Shown: piece after piece, positions 31,465 to 40,056 of the stretch | How positions within the stretch are numbered: the stretch's first letter is position 1 | Layout of the letters: every line of letters begins with the position of its first letter | Assembly (NCBI RefSeq): GCF_007002745.1 | Contig: NZ_SGNY01000005.1 | Coordinates: 62,001 to 126,000 of the forward strand | DNA: 64,000 nucleotides | Reading direction: 5' to 3' | DNA from: Martinezella rhizogenes | Lineage (GTDB): Bacteria; Pseudomonadota; Alphaproteobacteria; Rhizobiales; Rhizobiaceae | Notes under the pieces: generated by a model | Database searches by the model: none | Seen by the model: only the letters and a program-made list of their open reading frames with translations | Told to the model about the DNA's origin: nothing | Program-made: the position numbers and the translations under genes

Positions 31465-34400
31465 GTGGCTGATATTCCTGCTTTTCAAGACCATCATATC
31501 ATAGAGCAGCGAGCAGCCGGCAAAAGCGCTTTGTTGCAGAATCTGAGTAAACTGGGATTGTTTGGCGTAGACAATTCGGTGAATCGGCTAAACATGCCAG
31601 CCAAGCGCGAATTAGCATTCAAAATGGGGTTGTCTCCCCACCCCGGGGGGCCGCTTGCGGAGTATTCAAAGAGTCTTACGCTGCATCTAGCGGAATTGGA
31701 GAAATCTCCTGATGGCCAGCTCACGCTTCGGGGCGACAAAGCTGCGGCTGGGCGCGTGGCAGAGCAAGTCAACGCGTTGTGCAATACAATGCGGGCGGGA
31801 TTGGTTAATGGCGATTTGTTCACCAACAAGCCAATCAACATGACCGAAGCCGAAACAAATGCCAAAATCAATAGCTTCTTCCGCAATCTGAAATCCTATG
31901 CGAAAAACCACGGTGAACAGATTGGTACTTTTGCTAAGGGACAAATCAACAGTTGGGATGCCGTCACGGTGTCTGAGACGAGGATTCAAACGACCCTTGA
32001 CGCGATTGAGCAGGTTGGAAAGAAGGCTGCAAAGAACTCTGCTGAAGTTGCTAAACTGGGTCTCGGGCTTGCGATCGCGGAGGCGCGACAAACCGGTCGT
32101 CTTGTGGTTTCGGCAGCTTTAGCACAGAAGCTCGATACCGTCTGGGACACGAAGCTGCTAAACGATGTCCTGAGCGGAAAAGCCACTGCCTCAAGCTATT
32201 ACATGCCAAAGCTTTTGACGGGGCTGAAAATCCTAGGCATCGCCGGTCTGGTCTACGACATTGGCACAGGTACTGCGGAAGCCGCGGATTCAGTCAGCAA
32301 GGGGGATCGTGCTGCGGCAGCTGACATCATGGCTCGCCTTGCTGCCAGGCTGTATCTTGGCATGGAAGGAGCTGCGGCTGGCGCGGCAATCGGCGGTGCA
32401 ATAGGTGCCCCGGGCGGTCCTGTTTCCCTCGCAAGCTCCGTTGTCGGTGCTCTTGTCGGGGGAGCCACGGGCACATTATTGGGTGATACCGCTGTCGACG
32501 CGCTTTGGAAAGCTGCCGATGATGTTATTTCGCTTCTGCAGGCAGGCACCCCCGAAGCGGGTGTTGAGACGCCGTTGCTGCAACCGTCGGGCAAATATTA
32601 TCGTGGGTTGATCGCCAGTGGCATGCCGAAGGAACTGGCGGACAAACTCATGCGTGAATTGAACGCAGAATATAAAGAACGCCGCCTCGAGCAGCCGGAC
32701 GCGTCCGTGGAATCTTTGATAGAAGGCGTCATCAAAGATGTTCGGGCAAATCAGGCAATAGAACCGGCAGAAGAAGCTGGCGCCAACATTACCGTCATTC
32801 GCGGCGGACAATATTCCAACGTGATTGTTACGAGCGAAGAAGGCAGAGCCGAAACAATAAGCGACATCAAAACCGGCAAGCCTGTCTCTTCCACCTTCTT
32901 CGACAGTCAGGGTAAAAAAACGGGCGATATCCTCTTCAATTCAGACGGATCGAGCACGGAAAAGACCTACGACCCATCCACGGGCCGAGTTGCTGCAACT
33001 ACAGTACTTCGGGTCGACGACAGCAGTTCGAAAGAATTTTTCAATGCTGATGGTAGCCGTACCGAAAAAACTTTCAATTCAAAGGGCGAGGCGGTGCGAG
33101 AGCAACGTTATGACGTCTCTGGAAAGTTGATATTCGATTCCGAAACAGAGCGGCGCGCATTAAAAGCCGCGGCGTTGCGGCAGCAATGGGCCAGTGCCGA
33201 AACGACTATAAAGACTGCGAAAGCCGAATATGCGAAAAACGAGGCCGTGAAGGTCGAGGCAGCAAAACAAGAAGCTGCCAAGGCTCAGGCGACAGCGAAA
33301 GCCGAGGCAGAAAAACAGGCCGCCGCCAAGGCACAGGCTCCTGCGAAGGCCGAGGCAGAAAAACAGGCTGCCGCCAAGGCACAGGCTGCTGCGAAGGCCG
33401 AGGCAGAAAAACAGGCCGCCGCCAAGGCGCAGGCCGCAGCGAAAGCCGAAGCAGAAAAACAGGCCGCCGCCAAGGCACAGGTTGCTGCAAAGGCCGAGGC
33501 AGAAAAGCAGGCCGCCGCCAAGGCGCAGGCTGCTGCGAAGACCGAGGCAGAAAAACAGGCTGCTGCAAAGGCCGAAGCTGAACGGCAAGCGGCTGCCAAG
33601 GCTGAAGCTGAACGGCAGGCTGCTGCAAAGGCCGAAGCTGAGCGGCAAGCGACTGCCAAGGCTGAGGCTGAACGTCAGGCAGTTGCGAGGGCTGAAGCCG
33701 AGCGGCAAGCTGCTGCAAAAGCTGAGGCAGATCGACGGGCGGCGGCGGAGAAAGCTGAGCGTGACAGGATCGCTATGGAGCAGATGCGGCGGGACCAGGA
33801 GTTACAGCTTCAACGCCATAATGAGCGCTTAAGACAAGAAGAACAAAGCCGGCGGGAGAGAGACGAGAGGCAGCGCCAGTGGAATTTGCAACAGCAGCTT
33901 GAAGCGGAGCGGCGTCGGCAGCAAGCGGCAGCAGATCAGGCAAGGAGAGATGCGGAGAGGGAAAGATTGCAGCGTGAGAGCGAAAAGGCTGCCTTCGAGA
34001 ATATGAGAAAGCAGGGCACATTCTCAAACTTGCCGTCTAGTCCAACGATCTTCAAGCCACCGAGTAATGGCCTCATTTATGTCACCCGTGGTGGAGCAAT
34101 GGCACATAACTCCAATGGTGTAAGAATTTGGCCTATCATTCTTGATCTTAACGATGACGGTGAGTTGGATATTCGGCAGCTTTCTCCCGCAGAAACGCAT
34201 AGGCCAAAACTTGTTACGTCGGGTGTTGAACAAGACAACGTAGAAGAATCGCGTCGGTTCGACGCTAACGGAGACGGCATTCGAGACGAGGTTGCATGGA
34301 TCGGCCCGAATGACGGCCTGCTCGTTATTGATCTTGGCAAAAACGAAGAAACCGGACCTGACGGTCAAATCAATCGGCCGGAAGAGGTCGCTTTCTCGCT

Positions 34401-34785
34401 CTGGAAATCGGAAGAGCAGCGCGTAGCTGAACTCAGGGAAAAGGGCATTGACGACAGCGGTCGTCCGGTGACTGATCTTGAGGGCCTTCGTTTCGCGTTC
34501 GACACCAATCAGGACAACATTCTCGATAGTCAGGATGCGCGATGGAGCGAGTTCCGTATCTGGCAGGACTTCAACCAGAATGGTGCCACGGATGAAGGCG
34601 AGCTTAGTACGATGGAGGCTGAGGGTATTACCTTCATTGATCTTCTTCCGTCTGAACAGGGCGTCAAATCATTTCCGGATGGTTCGATGATCACCGGGAC
34701 AAGTTCTGCGAAAAGGATAGACGGGACATCCATTCTCGTCGGAGACGTTGCGCTCGCTTACAGGTCCTCTCAACCAGGACTTTAG
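31465..34785 (+). CDS. T1SS-exported polymorphic toxin with N-terminal AHH nuclease domain
   Basis: 1106 residues from a GTG at 31465 with GGAG eight bases upstream. Residues 1-85 form an AHH (HNH/EndoVII) nuclease: Asp9-His10-His11, Asn40 in DNSVNRLNMP and His59 in SPHPGGPLAEY; a helical conserved extension runs to about 230. Residues 253-348 are Gly/Ala-rich and hydrophobic, colicin-like. Residues 445-560 hold beta repeats with D-G-S and K-T turns. Residues 572-850 are a TolA-like Ala/Lys/Glu coiled coil built on tandem repeats. Residues 880-1106 carry EF-hand-like calcium loops (LNDDGE, DANGDG, DTNQDN, FNQNG), as in many type I secretion substrates. No N-terminal signal peptide. The following HlyB/HlyD-type genes are the likely exporter. 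Activity is inferred. Confidence 0.85.
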   Translation: MADIPAFQDHHIIEQRAAGKSALLQNLSKLGLFGVDNSVNRLNMPAKRELAFKMGLSPHPGGPLAEYSKSLTLHLAELEKSPDGQLTLRGDKAAAGRVAEQVNALCNTMRAGLVNGDLFTNKPINMTEAETNAKINSFFRNLKSYAKNHGEQIGTFAKGQINSWDAVTVSETRIQTTLDAIEQVGKKAAKNSAEVAKLGLGLAIAEARQTGRLVVSAALAQKLDTVWDTKLLNDVLSGKATASSYYMPKLLTGLKILGIAGLVYDIGTGTAEAADSVSKGDRAAAADIMARLAARLYLGMEGAAAGAAIGGAIGAPGGPVSLASSVVGALVGGATGTLLGDTAVDALWKAADDVISLLQAGTPEAGVETPLLQPSGKYYRGLIASGMPKELADKLMRELNAEYKERRLEQPDASVESLIEGVIKDVRANQAIEPAEEAGANITVIRGGQYSNVIVTSEEGRAETISDIKTGKPVSSTFFDSQGKKTGDILFNSDGSSTEKTYDPSTGRVAATTVLRVDDSSSKEFFNADGSRTEKTFNSKGEAVREQRYDVSGKLIFDSETERRALKAAALRQQWASAETTIKTAKAEYAKNEAVKVEAAKQEAAKAQATAKAEAEKQAAAKAQAPAKAEAEKQAAAKAQAAAKAEAEKQAAAKAQAAAKAEAEKQAAAKAQVAAKAEAEKQAAAKAQAAAKTEAEKQAAAKAEAERQAAAKAEAERQAAAKAEAERQATAKAEAERQAVARAEAERQAAAKAEADRRAAAEKAERDRIAMEQMRRDQELQLQRHNERLRQEEQSRRERDERQRQWNLQQQLEAERRRQQAAADQARRDAERERLQRESEKAAFENMRKQGTFSNLPSSPTIFKPPSNGLIYVTRGGAMAHNSNGVRIWPIILDLNDDGELDIRQLSPAETHRPKLVTSGVEQDNVEESRRFDANGDGIRDEVAWIGPNDGLLVIDLGKNEETGPDGQINRPEEVAFSLWKSEEQRVAELREKGIDDSGRPVTDLEGLRFAFDTNQDNILDSQDARWSEFRIWQDFNQNGATDEGELSTMEAEGITFIDLLPSEQGVKSFPDGSMITGTSSAKRIDGTSILVGDVALAYRSSQPGL
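33304..33753 (+). repeat. In-frame tandem repeats coding the coiled coil of the toxin
   Basis: Five 48-bp units start at 33304, 33352, 33400, 33448 and 33496 (16-residue unit KQAAAKAQAxAKAEAE). From 33544 seven 30-bp units follow (10-residue unit KAEAERQAAA). Both periods keep the frame, so strains may differ in coiled-coil length. Confidence 0.9.
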
Positions 34786-34797
34786 GCGCTGGGAAAT

Positions 34798-34839
34798 CGC
34801 GACTGGCTTATCACGCTTTGGAAGCGCGCGTCAGTCGCG
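34798..34839 (+). other. Inverted repeat between the toxin and exporter genes
   Basis: CGCGACTG at 34798-34805 and CAGTCGCG at 34832-34839, an 8-bp perfect stem with a 26-base loop in the 118-bp gap. There is no U tract. It may tune exporter expression, but this is speculative. Confidence 0.35.
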
Positions 34840-34903
34840 GTCCTGACATGTTTTTCCCTGCGGCTTCGCGTCATTCTTTGGCGCTGCCATTCAAGCAAGT
34901 CCG

Positions 34904-37108
34904 ATGAGACAAAATACAGCAAAGCCAGGCACCGACGATCTCCGAGACGCATTTATACCCGATCAGGGGCCTGTTTCCGAGACCAGCTATGATAGAGGCC
35001 TCGTTGCCCTGTGTGCTATCGCATCTCATTATCGCATAGCCGCAGATCCGAAAAAGCTGACGCATGAACTCGCTATTGGAGGGAGCGCGCAGTCCCGGGA
35101 TATCCTGAGAGCGGCTAAAATTGTCGGTCTGAAAGCAAGATTGATACAGACAAAATCCGCAAAGCGCATTTCTTCTTTGCCTACTCCGGCGATCATCTGC
35201 TCTACCGAGGGCAATTACGGTTTATATCTCGGGGCGGCAAGCGATGGCATATATAGTGTCGCTGATCCAGTGAGCCTTTTGGTCCGCCATGTGGATATTT
35301 CAACCTTGTTGGAGACGAGTGAGGGCCGGTTCATTCTGGTTCAGCGACGGTTCACGGGGCCAGGTGTATCCAGGGAAGCCTTCGGTTTCCGTTGGTTCCT
35401 TCCTTCCTTGTTTCGGTATCGCAAAGCTTTCGGTCATGTATTGGTCGCGTCGCTTTTTGTCCAGATTTTTGCACTCATAACGCCTTTGTTCTTTCAGGTC
35501 GTGGTCGATAAGGTTCTTGCCCACAGGAGCTATTCGACTCTTATCGTTCTGGTTATAGGTCTCGTCGCGCTCGGCCTCTTTGATGTCATTTTGCAATATC
35601 TCAGAAGCTACACCTTATCGCATACCACCAATCGTATCGACGTTGAATTGGGTCAAAGACTGTTCCGTCATATGATGAACCTTCCTTTGAGTTATTTTGA
35701 AACACGGGCAGCCGGTCAGACTGTTGCGAGGATTCGCGAACTCGAAACGATCCGTGACTTTTTGACCGGGCAGGGCCTCTTCTCAGGTCTCGATCTCATC
35801 TTCACGGCAGTGTTCATATTTGTACTTTTTTGTTATTCGACGACCCTGGCCTGGATAGTCGTTGCTTCGATACCTTTTTATATAGTGATAGGTGTTCTTA
35901 TCCGGCCTTTCCTGAAAGAACGGATTGACGAAAAATTTGACCGAGGCGCCTATAGCCAGCAATTGCTGGTGGAGACCGTTGTCGGCATTCAAACGCTGAA
36001 GGCATCAGCCGTGGAGCCGGTCGTTTCCGCTCAATGGGAAGAAAGGCTTGCTGCATATGTACGCTCGTCGTTCACCGCAACAATGCTCGCCGCCAAGGGG
36101 CAAAATGCAATCCAGTATATCAGCAAGGTCACAAGTGCCGCATTGCTGATGTTTGGGGCGCAATCTGTTATCAATGGCGAACTGACTGTTGGCGCTCTCG
36201 TTGCTTTCAACATGATTGCCAGCCAGGTTTCGCAACCGATCCTGCGTCTTTCGCAATTGTGGCAGGACTTTCAGCAAGTTCAGATATCGGTTTCTAGACT
36301 GGCGGATATTTTGAACGCTCCTACGGAACCGAGACCAAAAACTGCCGTCAATCTGCCGCCTCCGAAGGGCGCGTTGGAGTTCCGACGCGTTAATTTTCGT
36401 TATCGATCGGACACGCCGAATGTTCTGAACGATATCAACGTCTCTATCCGGCCCGGTGAGGTTGTGGGAATTGTTGGAGCCTCTGGCTCGGGCAAGTCTA
36501 CCCTCACAAAACTTGTTCAACGGTTCTATATGCCGGATAGCGGTCAGGTGTTTCTGGATGGGCAGGATATTTCTCAAACCGACCCTATTTGGCTAAGAAG
36601 TCATATCGGCGTCGTGTTGCAGGAAAACATGCTGTTTAATCGGACGGTGCATGACAACATTGCTTTCAGCAATCCTGCAATGCCTCGCGACATCGTTGTG
36701 CGAATGGCGCGAATGTCAGGCGCAGACGAATTTATTACCAAACTTCCCCGCGGTTACGATACGATGATTGAGGAGCGCGGGGCAAATCTTTCGGGTGGTC
36801 AGCGGCAAAGAATTGCACTGGCTCGCGCGCTGGCAACCAATCCTCCCCTCCTTATTCTGGATGAGGCGACGAGTGCGTTGGACTATGAGAGCGAACGCAT
36901 TATTCTGCAGAACATGCGTGATATCGTTCGCGGTCGGACCGTGATCATCATCGCACATAGACTGGCGACTGTTCGCTACTGCAATCGCATCATTGGTATG
37001 AAAGACGGTGCAATAACCGAGCAAGGGACACACGAAGAGTTGCTCGCCCGTCCCGATGGGACCTATGCACATCTCTGGAAACTGCAGAGTGGAAGTGTTT
37101 TCGCGTGA
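34904..37108 (+). CDS. Type I secretion ABC exporter with degenerate C39 domain (HlyB-like)
   Basis: 734 residues. N-terminal residues about 25-150 align with a C39 peptidase domain, but the catalytic Cys is replaced (Arg31 in SYDRGLVALCAIASHY), so it is a non-cleaving C39-like domain as in HlyB. Six membrane helices follow at about 170-440 (SLFVQIFALITPLFFQVVVDKVLAHR is the first). The ATPase domain has Walker A GASGSGKST at 525-533, LSGGQRQRIALARAL, LLILDEATSALD and the switch His in IIAHRLATV. It exports unfolded substrate, most plausibly the adjacent toxin, from the inner membrane. No outer-membrane partner is encoded here. Confidence 0.93.
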   Translation: MRQNTAKPGTDDLRDAFIPDQGPVSETSYDRGLVALCAIASHYRIAADPKKLTHELAIGGSAQSRDILRAAKIVGLKARLIQTKSAKRISSLPTPAIICSTEGNYGLYLGAASDGIYSVADPVSLLVRHVDISTLLETSEGRFILVQRRFTGPGVSREAFGFRWFLPSLFRYRKAFGHVLVASLFVQIFALITPLFFQVVVDKVLAHRSYSTLIVLVIGLVALGLFDVILQYLRSYTLSHTTNRIDVELGQRLFRHMMNLPLSYFETRAAGQTVARIRELETIRDFLTGQGLFSGLDLIFTAVFIFVLFCYSTTLAWIVVASIPFYIVIGVLIRPFLKERIDEKFDRGAYSQQLLVETVVGIQTLKASAVEPVVSAQWEERLAAYVRSSFTATMLAAKGQNAIQYISKVTSAALLMFGAQSVINGELTVGALVAFNMIASQVSQPILRLSQLWQDFQQVQISVSRLADILNAPTEPRPKTAVNLPPPKGALEFRRVNFRYRSDTPNVLNDINVSIRPGEVVGIVGASGSGKSTLTKLVQRFYMPDSGQVFLDGQDISQTDPIWLRSHIGVVLQENMLFNRTVHDNIAFSNPAMPRDIVVRMARMSGADEFITKLPRGYDTMIEERGANLSGGQRQRIALARALATNPPLLILDEATSALDYESERIILQNMRDIVRGRTVIIIAHRLATVRYCNRIIGMKDGAITEQGTHEELLARPDGTYAHLWKLQSGSVFA

Positions 37109-38589
37109 GCAACAAAGCGCGTCTCGCCCATCAGCAGAAGTCAGACAAAAAGAGAAATGAAGCGATTTATCGCAGCGATATGGAATTTCTTCCTGCGGCT
37201 CTCGAAATACTGGAGACGCCGGAATCGCCTGTCCGAATTGCGATTTTATGGTTTATCTGCATTCTCGCAACGTCACTTCTGGTTTGGGGATGGTTTGGTA
37301 AATTCGACATTGTCGCCACCGCGCAGGGCAAAATTCAACCGGTCGGTCGCGTAAAGATCATTGAATCTCTTGAACATGGGAAGACCCGCTCTGTCGCCGT
37401 AAGTAATGGTGATGTCGTGAAGGCCGGAGATGTCGTTGCCGAACTTGATGATACCGAAACAAGGGCTGATGAAGCGGCTAAATTGAGTAGCCTTAACACC
37501 CTTCAGGCGGAAGTTCTGCGGCGTGCAGTTTTGCGCGAGGTTCTGGCGGCATTAAAAACAAATCTGTGGCAACAGGACAGGCCTAGATATCCACTCGTGG
37601 CCTTTCCTGGAAATATTCCAGAACCGATCCGTGTTCGTGAGCAAACGGTATTTGAGGCTGATCTTCGAGGGTTACGGGCCAATATTCATAGTCTGGATGC
37701 GCAGCGACGGCAGAAAGAGGATCAAATCGTTGGGCTTACAGATGCGATCGCAGCCCAGCGCAAGCTTGTCCAAACACTGGAGCAGCGGGTTATGATGCGG
37801 TCGCAGTTATTGCAGTCCAAAGCGGGCTCGCAGGTCGAAGTCATTGACGCGACACAGGAATATCAGGAGGCACAGTCAGCACTAGCCGATAAGCTGGTAC
37901 AATTAATGGGTGCAAAAGCGGAAGTGACTGTTGTTCTCGCAGAGGCCGAAAAGATTGTCGAAACTGCCTCTAGCGACAATTCAAACCGGTGGCTTGAGGC
38001 ACAGCGCGCGGTGGACGAACTGAAACAAGAAGTCATAAAAGTACAGAGCCGAAGGCAGCGCCTTCAAATTCGATCACCTATCGACGGGGTCGTACAACTT
38101 TCATCCATTTCAGCCGTTGGTCAGGTTGTCGCGGCGAATACGGAAATAATGCGCATCGTTCCACGCGACGCTGACCTAGAAATAGAAGCATATCTTCCGA
38201 ATAAGGACATAGGTTTCGTAGAGCCGCGACAGTCCGTCGTCATTAAGGTCGAAGCCTATCCTTATACCCGATTTGGGGTGTTGAAAGGGGAGGTAAAACG
38301 TATCTCCACGGATGCAATTCCTGAGCCGGATGCCCAAAGTCTAGAGTCAACGATAACGCAATCTGCTCAATCCATAGTCCCGACAGGAAATGCACAAAGA
38401 GTGCAAAATCTCGTGTTTCCGATCACTGTTGCACTTCAAGACGGTGCCATGCAAATCAACGGCGAACCCGTACCGATTACGCCCGGTATGAGTGTGAGTG
38501 TTGAAATTAAAACAGGGCAGCGTCGCATTTTGGAGTATTTGTTCTCTCCATTGGCGGATGTGGCCTCTGAAGCCATGAAAGAAAGATGA
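37105..38589 (+). CDS. Type I secretion membrane fusion protein (HlyD-like)
   Basis: 494 residues from a GTG that overlaps the exporter stop (GTGA). One N-terminal membrane helix at residues 44-63 (IAILWFICILATSLLVWGWF), then the lipoyl half FDIVATAQGKIQPVGRVKIIESLEHGKTRSVAVSNGDVVKAGDVVAELDDT, a long periplasmic coiled coil, the second lipoyl half IRSPIDGVVQLSSISAVGQVV and a beta-barrel region with IEAYLPNKDIGFV and VKIEAYPY-like strands. It links the exporter to a TolC-type channel, which must come from elsewhere in the genome. Confidence 0.94.
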   Translation: MSNKARLAHQQKSDKKRNEAIYRSDMEFLPAALEILETPESPVRIAILWFICILATSLLVWGWFGKFDIVATAQGKIQPVGRVKIIESLEHGKTRSVAVSNGDVVKAGDVVAELDDTETRADEAAKLSSLNTLQAEVLRRAVLREVLAALKTNLWQQDRPRYPLVAFPGNIPEPIRVREQTVFEADLRGLRANIHSLDAQRRQKEDQIVGLTDAIAAQRKLVQTLEQRVMMRSQLLQSKAGSQVEVIDATQEYQEAQSALADKLVQLMGAKAEVTVVLAEAEKIVETASSDNSNRWLEAQRAVDELKQEVIKVQSRRQRLQIRSPIDGVVQLSSISAVGQVVAANTEIMRIVPRDADLEIEAYLPNKDIGFVEPRQSVVIKVEAYPYTRFGVLKGEVKRISTDAIPEPDAQSLESTITQSAQSIVPTGNAQRVQNLVFPITVALQDGAMQINGEPVPITPGMSVSVEIKTGQRRILEYLFSPLADVASEAMKER

Positions 38590-38779
38590 GTTCCAATTCG
38601 TCCGCCTATCAACCGAGCCTGGCGAAAACCCAAAGAAATCAATTCCGCATTTACGGATGATGCTGTAGTCTTCCGCAGATTAGAGAGCAGCAAACGGGCA
38701 CGGGTATTCTTCAGATCGACTGCGTGAGGCAGGCTTTCTGCCCGCACCGTCCGAAGAAGAGTGGTTGAATTTCCCCTTT

Positions 38780-39826
38780 ATGAAAATAGACAGGAAAACG
38801 ACGCTTAAGGACGTGGCGCGCGAGGCGAATGTTTCGCTGAGTACTGCTTCGCATGCCCTCAATGGCACCGCACCCTTGACCGCACAGGTTCGCGAGCGGG
38901 TGCTGGAGGCGGCCCGCACGCTCGGTTACCTTGAAAACCGCCGGCAGAAGGCGACGATTGCCACCCTGCGTGTCGTGTTGCTCGCCATGACAAATGACGC
39001 CGCGCCGCAGAGCGACCTCAACATGGTCAGCTGGACGATGCTGAACGGCTTCCGGCGCGAATGCGAGAAGCGTGGCATTCGCATCGTTCCCTTTGTCAGC
39101 ACAACGAGCCGGCTCGATCCTGTTGCTGTCGCGGAGGCTGCCGATGCCGACAATGTCGATGGCATTGTGGTTCTCAATGATGACAGGGCGCAACTGGTAG
39201 AGGCGCTGTCCGCGCTTGGCAGGCCGGTGGTGCTGATCAATGGCGAAGACCCGGCCATGATCGTTGATACGGTGACGGCCGAAAACCGTTTTGGCGCACG
39301 GCTTGGTATCGAGCATCTGCTGTCGCTCGGGCACCGCAATATCCTGCATGTCACCTGGAAGGGGCGCACGACGATCCGCCGCCGTTATGATGGTTATAGC
39401 GACGCTTTTCTGGCGGCTGGCCTGACAGTTCCGGCCGATATGGTCGTGGAGGTGGAAAGCTACGAGCCGGAATGGGGCGAGGCCGCAATCCGCCGCCTGC
39501 TGGCCGAGACGCGCCCACTTAGGAACGCAACGGCGATCTTCTGTGCCGCTGATAATCTGGCGCTCGGCTGCCTGAAGGCGCTGACGGAAGCCGGTATCCG
39601 GGTTCCTGATGACGTCTCGGTGCTGGGTTTTGACGATATCATGCCGGCTGCCTTCAGCGCGCCGCCGCTCAGCACCATTCAATTACCGGCCGACAGGCTG
39701 GGCGGTGCCGCCCTTTCGCTGCTGGAGCAGCGGCTTGTGGCGGCCGATCCGACCAGGCCGGCGCATCGGCTGGAACTTGGTTGTCGCCTCGTGCTGAGGG
39801 GCAGCATCGCGCCGCCACCCAAGTAG
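38780..39826 (+). CDS. LacI-family regulator next to the pectic-oligosaccharide cluster
   Basis: 348 residues from the ATG at 38780; a TTG at 38765 is a weaker choice. N-terminal helix-turn-helix TLKDVAREANVSLSTASHALNGTAPLTAQVRERVLEAARTLGY and a sugar-sensing domain ending with VPDDVSVLGFDDIMPAAFSAPPLSTIQLP. GC content returns to the high level here, marking the right edge of the AT-richer toxin region. It is convergent with the transporter/hydrolase operon and is its most likely regulator, with candidate operators at 48321 and 48461. Confidence 0.9.
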   Translation: MKIDRKTTLKDVAREANVSLSTASHALNGTAPLTAQVRERVLEAARTLGYLENRRQKATIATLRVVLLAMTNDAAPQSDLNMVSWTMLNGFRRECEKRGIRIVPFVSTTSRLDPVAVAEAADADNVDGIVVLNDDRAQLVEALSALGRPVVLINGEDPAMIVDTVTAENRFGARLGIEHLLSLGHRNILHVTWKGRTTIRRRYDGYSDAFLAAGLTVPADMVVEVESYEPEWGEAAIRRLLAETRPLRNATAIFCAADNLALGCLKALTEAGIRVPDDVSVLGFDDIMPAAFSAPPLSTIQLPADRLGGAALSLLEQRLVAADPTRPAHRLELGCRLVLRGSIAPPPK

Positions 39827-39838
39827 GGCGGTGGCGGC
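39811..39838 (+). terminator. Hairpin at the end of the LacI-type gene
   Basis: GCCGCCACC and GGTGGCGGC form a 9-bp stem that spans the stop codon, followed by TCTTGCTGG. No long U tract, so termination strength is uncertain. Confidence 0.45.
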
Positions 39839-39872
39839 TCTTGCTGGTGGCCATATGCTTTGAGGCGGTCAT

Positions 39873-39987
39873 CCGTCATTCCGGCCTTGAGCCGGAATCC
39901 AGCCAGCCCAAGTCCTTGGGCTGAAAAGACTCCTTTCGCCGCGCAGACGCGCGTCGGCTGGATACCGGCTCAAGGCCGGTATGACGG
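39873..39987. repeat. Palindromic intergenic repeat, family B copy 2
   Basis: Starts CCGTCATTCCGGCCTTGAGC and ends with its mirror (GGCTCAAGGCCGGTATGACGG reads in the opposite sense), about 115 bp. Its first 31 bases after CC are shared exactly with the copy at 17940. It lies between convergent genes. Confidence 0.82.
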
Positions 39988-40056
39988 AGGGGATGGGCCT
40001 GCGTCATCCGAATTGCCAACGGGGCTGCGGTTTCACCGCAAGCCGTATTGCTCCCT

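Noticed and set aside
33160..33708. Leu/Phe/Gly-rich and Ala/Ser-rich antisense open frames over the toxin repeats
   Set aside because: They are by-products of the 48- and 30-bp tandem repeats read on the other strand; the + strand frame continues smoothly into conserved domains.
33304..33753. CRISPR-like or satellite array
   Set aside because: Units are in-frame coding repeats without unique spacers.
34904..37108. Bacteriocin or peptide exporter with active C39 peptidase
   Set aside because: The catalytic Cys is replaced by Arg31, and no small double-glycine leader peptide gene was seen nearby.
30059..38760. Prophage, integron or transposon carrying the toxin genes
   Set aside because: No integrase, transposase, attachment-site repeat or tRNA was seen at either edge; only base composition suggests transfer.
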